Position numbers and translations under genes: made by a program. From Parcubacteria group bacterium GW2011_GWB1_37_13 (GTDB lineage Bacteria > Patescibacteriota > Minisyncoccia > Phycocordibacterales > UBA9973), in NCBI GenBank assembly GCA_000990145.1, contig LBSW01000019.1:1-13516 (forward strand): a DNA stretch of 13,516 bases, given 5' to 3'. Shown piece after piece: positions 8,303-13,516 of this stretch; position 1 is the stretch's first letter; every line of letters starts with the position of its first letter. The notes beneath the pieces were generated by a model that was given only the letters and a program-made list of their open reading frames with translations, made no database searches and was not told the origin of the DNA.

Positions 8303-10293
8303 TTATTCTAAAATTTTTCGGAGAACGTCTTCTGGCACTTCTTTCACTTTTTCAGTTTTAGGCTGACCAGTCTCGGGTTGGGGATTTTTAGGGACAGGAT
8401 TAGATGGAGGAACTGGAATTGTTTCTTCTTTTTCTTTTTCAATTTTTTCTAAAATTAAATCTTTCAGCTTATTCATATCCTCTGAACTAGCGGCGCGATC
8501 CCCGCCCGCCGATTGGCGGGCGGATTTGGAAGATGCAGATTTTTTATCTTTAAGAGCATCAAGAGAAATTTCAGCCGGAGGAGGCTGAACAATTTTTTCA
8601 GCTTTAGATTGATTTGCCAGAGTTTTATTTAAAATTTCTCTTAATGCCAAATTTTGTTTTCCGACTTTAGTAGTTGAAACTTTATTAAAAACTTTTTTAA
8701 TGGTCCCAAACACTCCAGTATTGCTCACCAGAGATGAAGACTTGCCTTTTTTTTGATTTCCGCTTGCCATTTCTTTAGTAGGAAACTCTATGCCCAAATC
8801 GGCTAAGGGTTTGAAAAACGTGGATTCATCGTGTTTAATTTGATTTTCTGAATCCTTTTTCACCTTTACTTCGCCAGATTTTATTCTTGCTATGCAATCC
8901 TTGCAATAAACTGCCCTGCCCGGATCTGGCCTAAAAGGCACTGTCGTTTCTTTTTTGCAAAGTGAACAAATAACTCCAAATTTTTCTGTATTGCCTGGTT
9001 CATTATCATTACCAAGCGACATTCCGCTCCAATCATTAATTTCTCTTTCTACAACTCCTTTACTTCTGCAATAGAGGACGCGCGAGGATTTAATTACCTC
9101 TTCTTCGATCTTTTTATCGCCAGATTTTACCATTGACGGCAAAGTCTTTGCCGAGAAAGGACGAGAGGTTACTCCATCTATCATTAATTTTATGTAAACT
9201 TTGTAATTCGGCAAATTCACAATATCCTGCGGAGTAAATTCCGGATCAAATTCTGATTCCAGAAATTCCGCATCGTCAGATCCAACTCTAAAAACTATCA
9301 TCGTACCGACGTTGCCAAAAACAGCATCGCGCACTGCTGAACTTTTGTCCGCCACTAGTTGAGCAGTATATTGATGAGCCACAGTTAAATTTAACCTGTA
9401 TTTTCTGGCTTCAGATAAAATACCGGCAAAAGCGTCCGTCACGAAATTCTGAAATTCATCCACATAAAGATAAAAATCTCTGCGGGATTCTTCGGGGATT
9501 CGCACTCGTTCCATAGCCGCAAGCTGAATTTTGGTAATAATCATCCCTCCTAAAAGACCAGAATTGTCTTCTCCGATACGCCCCTTAGAAACATTGACTA
9601 GGAAAATTTTTCCCTCGTTCATTATGTCAAAGATATTGATTGTGCTCTTGGATTGGCCAACAACATTCCTAATGATGGATGTGGAAAGAAACTGCCCGAC
9701 TTTATTTTGAATTGGCGCAATAGCTTCATTTCTGAATTTATCTTGCCAAGCTTCATATTCATGCACCCAGAAAGCTTTAATAACAGGATCTTTCAAATTG
9801 GAAATAATTTTCTGCCTATAATCTTTATCCACTAGCATTCGAGGAATGCCGAGCAAAGTCGTACCCGGCGTGTCAAGAAGCGCTAAAATTGCATTATTTA
9901 AAATGTATTCCATTCGAGCGCTCCAAGCATTCGCCCAAATTTTAGTAAAAATACCCATCAATCCTGATGCCACCAAATGTTTATATTGAGGGTCAATCAG
10001 CTCTAGTACATTGAATCCGATATGATGGTCTGCATCGGCTGGATTAAAATAAATTACATCTTTAATGCGATGTGGCGGAATAGCCGAAAGAACCGATTCT
10101 ACATTTTCCCCGTGCGGGTCAACCATGCAAACCCCATCACCGTTTTTAATGTTCTGGATAATCATATTAAACATCAAAACCGATTTACCGGTGCCAGACT
10201 TTCCAAGTATATAAACATGCTGACGCCTATCTTTGCGCTTTATGCCAAAAAGCTGATTCTTGTCCCGATAAGTGGTAAGCCCAAGAATTCCAT
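8303..10293 (-). CDS. VirD4/TraD-like ATPase with C-terminal CxxC-x17-CxxC zinc ribbon, ATPase A (start region apparently frameshifted)
   Basis: This is the larger paralogue of ATPase B. The first in-frame ATG is at 10177 (624 residues), but it lies downstream of Walker A, so the real protein must begin earlier. Reading back in frame gives GILGLTTYRDKNQLFG, then IKRKDRRQHVYI, then LGKSGTGKS (Walker A). No ATG, GTG or TTG lies in that frame before the upstream TAG at 10325-10327. An ATG at 10291-10293 is out of frame by one base; one extra G would give MGILGLTTY..., so I take 10293 as the intended start. Counting from the 10177 Met: DPHGE 20-24, VSKGRIGEDNS 196-206, Walker B YLYVDEF 236-242, AHQY 267-270, zinc ribbon C404/C407-x17-C425/C428, then a Lys/Pro/Ser-rich disordered tail ending EVPEDVLRKILE. 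No membrane segment is visible. It probably acts as a nucleic-acid motor; substrate unknown. Confidence 0.85.
8502..8523. repeat. GC-rich palindrome inside ATPase A (REP-like)
   Basis: Arms CCGCCCGCC (8502-8510) and GGCGGGCGG (8515-8523) are perfectly complementary around a GATT loop, in otherwise AT-rich DNA. It is translated as part of a KSARQSAGGDR segment in the disordered tail. Short GGCGG-type palindromes recur in many Patescibacteria genomes, mostly between genes, so this looks like such an element landed in a tolerant, in-frame spot. Confidence 0.7.
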
Positions 10294-10299
10294 ATAACG

Positions 10300-10318
10300 C
10301 TATTTTACAATAAAATAG
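10300..10318. promoter_or_regulatory. Perfect dyad overlapping the presumed ATPase A promoter
   Basis: Sequence CTATTTTACAATAAAATAG has 8-base perfect arms (10300-10307 and 10311-10318) and a 3-base loop. On the minus strand it contains TAAAAT, a possible -10, ending 8 bases before the ATG at 10293. It may be an operator. As a terminator it is unconvincing, since in the minus direction the T-run precedes the stem. Confidence 0.4.
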
Positions 10319-10374
10319 AAAAAACTAAAAGCCCTACGCATGAGAAAATTAATTTTTATTATCGTATAGTGTTT

Positions 10375-10650
10375 TTACCTCTCCCTTGGCGGATTTAATT
10401 TTTCTAGTTCTCTGAGAGGTACTTCTTTTACCAGTACTTTTTCTCCCGGTAATCTCTTTTGAACAACAACAGTTTTTCCATCATCAATAAATGCAGTAAT
10501 TTTAAAATCACCTTCTAATGCTCCGCCAGATTCTTCACTTCTTTTTACGATAATTTCCCTTCCCACTTTCAGAGGATCATCAAGCCTTGGTTTGATTGGC
10601 TCTTGATAATTTTCTGCCGGAAGTAAATGTTTTTTTATAAATTCAAACAT
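10375..10650 (-). CDS. Small conserved-looking protein of unknown function downstream of dnaK
   Basis: The 91-residue protein starts MFEFIKKHLLPAENYQEP and ends in a charged NPPRER tail. It has no cysteines, signal peptide or membrane helix. The middle looks like a small beta-rich domain: KVGREIIVKRSEESGGALEG, then FKITAFIDDGKTVVVQK, then KVLVKEVPLRELEKLNP. I have a general impression that short proteins with a 'W/F-x-I...V-x-V-x-K...K-x-V-P-L-x-E-L' ending occur in Parcubacteria, but I cannot name a family. It follows dnaK by 65 bases on the same strand, with an octamer tandem repeat in the spacer, and precedes ATPase A by about 80 bases. No function is proposed. The predicted fold, codon structure and position support a real gene. 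Confidence 0.72.
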   Translation of the reverse strand: MFEFIKKHLLPAENYQEPIKPRLDDPLKVGREIIVKRSEESGGALEGDFKITAFIDDGKTVVVQKRLPGEKVLVKEVPLRELEKLNPPRER

Positions 10651-10678
10651 ATTTCTATTTCTTTAAAAATTAATTTTA

Positions 10679-10710
10679 ATGTTTAAATGTTTAAATGTTT
10701 AAATGTTTAA
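10679..10710. repeat. Four tandem copies of the octamer ATGTTTAA
   Basis: Four perfect 8-base units fill the spacer between the dnaK stop (10716-10718) and the 91-residue gene. Each unit boundary forms a TTTAAA palindrome. The number of copies may vary between strains. It could also act on the mRNA between the two genes, but nothing shows this. Confidence 0.85.
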
Positions 10711-10715
10711 CAATT

Positions 10716-12620
10716 CTATTTTTTCGGCTTTTCTCCTTTGTCATCTTTACTTTCCTTGAATTCCGCATCTTTTACTTCCGGATTTTGTTCTTCGGGAGTT
10801 TTTGTATCGGGCCCACCAGAGGCGGATGAACTTTTTGCTATTGCCTCCCCTATTTTGGACATTTCAGAAGAAAGTTCTTCGGTAGCCTTTTTGATTGCCT
10901 CTCCATCAGTGCCATCTTTTACGCCCCGAAGCGCAGTGATTTTCGCATTGACACTATCCTTTAATTCCGCAGGAATTTTCGCTTCATTGTCTTTCAGCGC
11001 TTTTTCGGCAGTGTAAATAATCATTTCCGCAGTATTTTTGACATCTTTCTTTTTCTTATCCTCTTCGGCGTGAAGTTCCGCATCTTTCTGCATTTTTTTA
11101 ATTTCCTCATCTTTCAGTCCAGAACTTGCTTCAATTTTGATTGATTGAGTCTTGCCGGAAGCTTTATCTTTAGCAGCCACATTTAAAATTCCGTTCGCAT
11201 CTACGTCAAAAGACACTTCAATTTGAGGCATACCTCGAGGCGCTGGTGGAACTCCGTCCAAGATAAATCGGCCCAAAGACCTATTATCAGAGGCCATCGG
11301 ACGCTCTCCTTGCACAATATGTATTTCAACAGAAGTTTGATTGTCGGCCGCTGTTGAGAATATTTGAGATTTAGAGGATGGAATGGTTGTATTTCTTTCA
11401 ATCAATTTTGTAGCCACGCCCCCAAGCGTTTCAATACCTAAAGACAGCGGTATAACATCAAGCAAGAGCACATCGCGCACATCTCCGGCAAGCACTCCAG
11501 CTTGCACTGCGGCGCCGAGCGCCACAACTTCATCCGGATTGATAGACATATTTGGTTCCTTGCCAAAAAGATTTTTGACTGCTTCCACAATCTTCGGCAT
11601 TCTGGTTTGTCCGCCAACCATTATGATTTCGTTTATTTCATCCATTTTGAAAGGCGAGGCCGCAAGCGCTCTTTTGGTTATTTCAATTGAACGATCAATT
11701 AAATCTTTAGTGAGCAACTCTAAAGTGGCGCGAGACATTTTCATCAGCAAATGTTTTGGTCCTCCGGCGTCAGAAGTGATAAATGGAATATTTATTTCTG
11801 CCTCCATTGTGGTAGAAAGTTCGTGCTTGGCTTTCTCTGCCGCTTCTCTTAATCTTTGATGCGCTAACGGATCTTTGGTTACATCAATGCCAGATTCCTT
11901 TTTATATTCTTCCGCAATCCACTTGACTATTTTTCGATCAATATCGCCTCCACCCATATGACTGTCTCCGTCAATAGATTTTACTTCTATCACATCGCCG
12001 CCTATCTCCAGCACTGACACATCAAAAGTTCCTCCGCCGAAATCGTAGACCACAATCTTTTCATTTTTCTTTTTATCAAATCCGTAAGCAAGAGCGGCAG
12101 CGGTAGGTTCATTGATTATGCGTTTAACATCAAGACCGGCAATTGCTCCCGCATCTTTGGTTGCTTTTCTTTGCGCGTCATTAAAATATGCAGGCACGGT
12201 TATAACCGCTTCAGTAATTTTTTCTCCCAACTTCGCTTCCACATCGGTTTTTATTTTTTGCAAAATCATCGCGGAAATTTCTTCCGGTCGATAAAATTTA
12301 TCCGTCATTTTAACTTTCACTCCGCCACCATCTCCTGCTTCAATCTTAAATGATGCCGTTACGCGATCTTTTTGCACTTCCGCATCATCAAAACGATGCC
12401 CCATAAAGCGCTTGATTTCTGCAATTGTGTTTTCTGGATTTGTTATTGCTTGTCTTTTGGCCAGAAGTCCCACAATGCGATCGCTATTTTTTGCGGTCGC
12501 GACCACCGAAGGCGTAGTGCGATTGCCTTCAATATTTTCAATAATTTTCGGCGCACCTCCTTCAATAACAGCTACTGCCGAATTTGTTGTACCTAAATCT
12601 ATACCTATTATTTTGCTCAT
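10716..12620 (-). CDS. dnaK: Molecular chaperone DnaK (Hsp70)
   Basis: DnaK is the cytoplasmic ATP-dependent chaperone that works with DnaJ and GrpE. The 634-residue length is normal. The nucleotide-binding domain starts with [10 protein letters not shown] (5-14, phosphate-1), with [10 protein letters not shown] at 171-180, [17 protein letters not shown] at about 191-207 (phosphate-2) and a GGQTRMPKI adenosine motif near 340. The substrate-binding domain begins around [18 protein letters not shown]. The helical lid and an acidic/lysine-rich tail containing PEVKDAEF match the usual EVKDADFEEV tail loosely. The start [10 protein letters not shown] is standard. No Shine-Dalgarno is visible before the ATG; the leader is A-rich. 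It heads the minus-strand run and diverges from the paaX-like gene across 125 bases. grpE and hrcA are not in this window, and no CIRCE element precedes the gene. Certain identification. Confidence 0.98.
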   Translation of the reverse strand: MSKIIGIDLGTTNSAVAVIEGGAPKIIENIEGNRTTPSVVATAKNSDRIVGLLAKRQAITNPENTIAEIKRFMGHRFDDAEVQKDRVTASFKIEAGDGGGVKVKMTDKFYRPEEISAMILQKIKTDVEAKLGEKITEAVITVPAYFNDAQRKATKDAGAIAGLDVKRIINEPTAAALAYGFDKKKNEKIVVYDFGGGTFDVSVLEIGGDVIEVKSIDGDSHMGGGDIDRKIVKWIAEEYKKESGIDVTKDPLAHQRLREAAEKAKHELSTTMEAEINIPFITSDAGGPKHLLMKMSRATLELLTKDLIDRSIEITKRALAASPFKMDEINEIIMVGGQTRMPKIVEAVKNLFGKEPNMSINPDEVVALGAAVQAGVLAGDVRDVLLLDVIPLSLGIETLGGVATKLIERNTTIPSSKSQIFSTAADNQTSVEIHIVQGERPMASDNRSLGRFILDGVPPAPRGMPQIEVSFDVDANGILNVAAKDKASGKTQSIKIEASSGLKDEEIKKMQKDAELHAEEDKKKKDVKNTAEMIIYTAEKALKDNEAKIPAELKDSVNAKITALRGVKDGTDGEAIKKATEELSSEMSKIGEAIAKSSSASGGPDTKTPEEQNPEVKDAEFKESKDDKGEKPKK

Positions 12621-12660
12621 AACTTTTTATTTTTTTTAATTTATTTTTTATAATACGCAC

Positions 12661-12688
12661 ATTATATACCTATCTATTATTTTAGCAA
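12661..12688 (-). promoter_or_regulatory. dnaK: Putative dnaK promoter
   Basis: On the minus strand, TTGCTA (12688-12683) and a perfect TATAAT (12666-12661) are separated by 16 bases. This would give an A-rich leader of roughly 30 bases before the dnaK ATG at 12620. Overlapping TGCTAAAAT is a second possible -10. No CIRCE inverted repeat is present. Confidence 0.5.
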
Positions 12689-12710
12689 GTTTTTCGTGAC
12701 CACAAAATAC

Positions 12711-12742
12711 TTGTCAAAAACCAGTATATATTATAGTATATA
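12711..12742 (+). promoter_or_regulatory. Putative promoter/operator of the paaX-like gene
   Basis: TTGTCA (12711-12716) is a good -35. A TATAGT (12732-12737) follows at a short 15-base spacing. Two direct copies of AGTATATA (12723-12730 and 12735-12742) cover the -10 area, spaced 12 bases apart, close to one helix turn. They end just before the ATG at 12746, so the transcript would be nearly leaderless. Autoregulation through these repeats is an inference. Confidence 0.38.
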
Positions 12743-12745
12743 ACT

Positions 12746-13279
12746 ATGTCAAGAAAAGTTAATTATTCGGATAAAATATTGAAAATACTAGGTCAAAAAA
12801 CAGCTATTTCTTTGCCTGAATTGACAAAACAGATAAAAGCGGAAGAATGTTCGCAAAAACCGGAGTACGCCATTACACGTTCTCTAAAAGGGCTTAAGAA
12901 CACTGGATTGATAGAACAAGTAACTTCTCCGCAAAACGAATACGCGCGTCTGACAAAATTAGGACGAAAAAAAATACACAGCTTAAAGCTAGGTAGCGAT
13001 ACAACTCTAATAAACACCGCGTGGGACGGATTTTGGAGAATTATCTTGCTTGACCTTCCGGAGAATAGAAAAAGCGAACGTGAAAGTCTGCGCTATCTTT
13101 TGAAAAAAGCCGGCTTTGTTTGTCTCAAAAATTCTGCCTGGATTTCCCCCTTCCCTTTTGAACATTTATTTACGAATATAAAAAAAGATCTCAGACTTAC
13201 GACCGAAATGATGATTATCGTCACCGAACATATTGACGAAGAAAGCAAAAAAGTTTTATTTGAAACTTTCGGAAAGTAG
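12746..13279 (+). CDS. PaaX-like transcriptional regulator (winged helix plus Cas2-like C-terminal domain)
   Basis: The 177-residue protein has an N-terminal winged-helix region (about 5-75), in which KILKILGQKTAISLPELTKQI and YAITRSLKGLKNTGLI look like helix-turn-helix and ARLTKLGRKKI like the wing end. Its C-terminal half (about 90-177) matches the PaaX C-terminal/Cas2-like fold: WRIILLDLPENRKSERESLR, then LLKKAGFVCLKNSAWISPF, then MMIIVTEHI. PaaX regulates phenylacetate degradation in Proteobacteria, but no such genes are present; in Patescibacteria these proteins are common and are sometimes labelled Cas2. No CRISPR array or cas gene is here. It is shorter than typical PaaX (about 300). 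It diverges from dnaK over 125 bases and has its own promoter-like region. Target genes are unknown; control of dnaK or of itself is only positional inference. Confidence 0.82.
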   Translation: MSRKVNYSDKILKILGQKTAISLPELTKQIKAEECSQKPEYAITRSLKGLKNTGLIEQVTSPQNEYARLTKLGRKKIHSLKLGSDTTLINTAWDGFWRIILLDLPENRKSERESLRYLLKKAGFVCLKNSAWISPFPFEHLFTNIKKDLRLTTEMMIIVTEHIDEESKKVLFETFGK

Positions 13280-13286
13280 TCTTTGT

Positions 13287-13320
13287 GTTGATAAAATTTG
13301 CATATGCATAAATTATCAAC
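13287..13320. terminator. Long imperfect dyad between convergent genes, possible bidirectional terminator
   Basis: GTTGATAA (13287-13294) and TTATCAAC (13313-13320) pair perfectly, and a ten-base palindrome TGCATATGCA (13299-13308) lies at the centre. It begins 8 bases after the paaX-like stop and ends 6 bases before the stop of the opposing zinc-ribbon remnant. The AT-rich stem has no clear T-run beyond it on either side, so termination is uncertain; it could also be a binding site. Confidence 0.4.
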
Positions 13321-13325
13321 ATCTA

Positions 13326-13411
13326 TTAATACACTTCTTGCTGATAACATTTTTCGCAGTAGACTATCTCCGGACGGTTCGGAGCGTAGGGGGTTTCGAA
13401 TTCATTCGGAC
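13326..13411 (-). pseudogene. 3' remnant of a third zinc-ribbon/cysteine-repeat paralogue, cut by an insertion
   Basis: The minus strand encodes the last 27 residues, PNEFETPYAP then NRPEIVYCEKCYQQEVY, and a TAA at 13326-13328. This matches the C-terminus of paralogue 1 (4962-6680) at 25 of 27 residues, changing only S to P and E to N, while the DNA differs mainly at silent positions. So it was under protein-level selection after duplication. Homology stops at 13411/13412, exactly where the codon for the conserved Cys (C545 of paralogue 1) would begin changing: TGT becomes AGT. The rest of the gene is either beyond the insertion outside the window or lost. The surviving piece retains the CEKC zinc pair equivalent to C563/C566. 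Confidence 0.82.
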
Positions 13412-13516
13412 TGTAAGGTATGAGGGGTACCCCAAATCCTGGACACATTTTCTCTTCTAAAAAGAAGTAGAATAATGTCATGGAAAACAACATATTAAAT
13501 TACAAAAGCAAAAGAG
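13412..13516 (+). mobile_element. Probable left end of an IS3/IS150-type insertion sequence (partial)
   Basis: From 13412 the sequence begins TGTAAGGTATGAGGGGTACC, followed by CCAAATCCTGGACACATTTT. It starts with TG and carries a 'CCCCAAA...TGGACA' block like the ends of IS3-family (IS150-group) elements, as far as I recall them. It abuts the exact break of the zinc-ribbon homology, and a reading frame opens inside it at 13480. The other end and the target duplication are outside the window. Confidence 0.5.
13480..13516 (+). CDS. Possible start of a transposase orfA (partial, runs off window)
   Basis: ATG at 13480 opens a frame MENNILNYKSKR that continues to the window end. The basic start and its place about 70 bases inside the presumed IS end fit an IS3-type OrfA, which begins with a DNA-binding helix-turn-helix. 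A purine-rich AAAAAGAAG lies upstream. Twelve residues cannot prove it. The nearer ATG at 13475 is closed by a stop after 7 codons. Confidence 0.35.
   Translation, partial: MENNILNYKSKR

Noticed and set aside
3400..10293. A complete type IV secretion or conjugation locus
   Set aside because: Only coupling-type ATPases are seen; no relaxase, VirB4, VirB6 or pilin-like gene is present in the window.
10300..10325. Rho-independent terminator
   Set aside because: On the minus strand the T-run precedes the stem, and on the plus strand A-runs follow it; neither fits an intrinsic terminator.
11383..11859. 158-residue plus-strand open frame
   Set aside because: It is antisense to dnaK, which is certain, and its Ser/Ala/Ile-rich composition is typical of a shadow frame.
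12621..12745. CIRCE/HrcA operator upstream of dnaK
   Set aside because: TTAGCA occurs at 12682-12687 but the inverted GAGTGCTAA partner is absent.
12746..13279. Cas2 and a CRISPR locus
   Set aside because: The C-terminal domain is Cas2-like, but a winged helix precedes it and there is no array or other cas gene; the octamer repeats at 10679-10710 have no spacers.
13233..13460. 75-residue plus-strand frame across the paaX end and remnant
   Set aside because: It overlaps the end of the paaX-like gene in another frame and runs antisense to the zinc-ribbon remnant, where the protein match is on the minus strand.

Overview
The window looks like a chromosome segment of a Candidate Phyla Radiation (Patescibacteria, probably Parcubacteria-like) bacterium. 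This rests on pattern recognition and not on a search. The signs are soluble VirD4/TraD-like ATPases, one carrying a CxxC-x17-CxxC zinc ribbon; large cysteine-rich proteins of the kind often mislabelled 'caib/baif family' in such genomes; a PaaX-type regulator with a Cas2-like C-terminus; a CCGCCCGCC-GATT-GGCGGGCGG palindrome; AT-rich spacers and little Shine-Dalgarno sequence. Every gene reads in the standard code.

Layout: positions 2-67 hold the possible 3' end of a plus-strand gene, then about 157 non-coding bases. From 225 to 12620 there is one long minus-strand run, in transcription order: dnaK (12620-10716), a 91-residue unknown protein, an AAA+/VirD4-like ATPase with a broken-looking start (here ATPase A), two adjacent paralogous zinc-ribbon/cysteine-repeat proteins, a second VirD4-like ATPase (ATPase B), a restriction endonuclease, a D12-class adenine methyltransferase, and dnaJ (1307-225). 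Most spacers from ATPase A to dnaJ are 1 to 44 bases, so co-transcription is likely, though ATPase A and ATPase B each have a promoter-like TAAAATAGC just before the start. On the plus strand, a PaaX-like regulator (12746-13279) diverges from dnaK. It is followed by a dyad, then the last 27 codons of a third zinc-ribbon paralogue (minus strand), cut off at 13411/13412 by what looks like the left end of an IS3/IS150-type insertion sequence running out of the window.

How the genes fit: DnaK and DnaJ are a chaperone pair, but more than 9 kb of accessory genes separates them. The core of that insert is an ATPase, zinc-ribbon, zinc-ribbon, ATPase cassette. Both zinc-ribbon proteins share an architecture readable from sequence: a zinc ribbon at each end, related to each other, flanking two colinear cysteine-rich repeats about 150 residues apart. 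No function is established; a DNA-handling or transfer machine built from ring ATPases and cysteine-rich partners is an inference. A restriction-modification pair sits directly behind the second ATPase and looks more AT-rich, consistent with separate acquisition.
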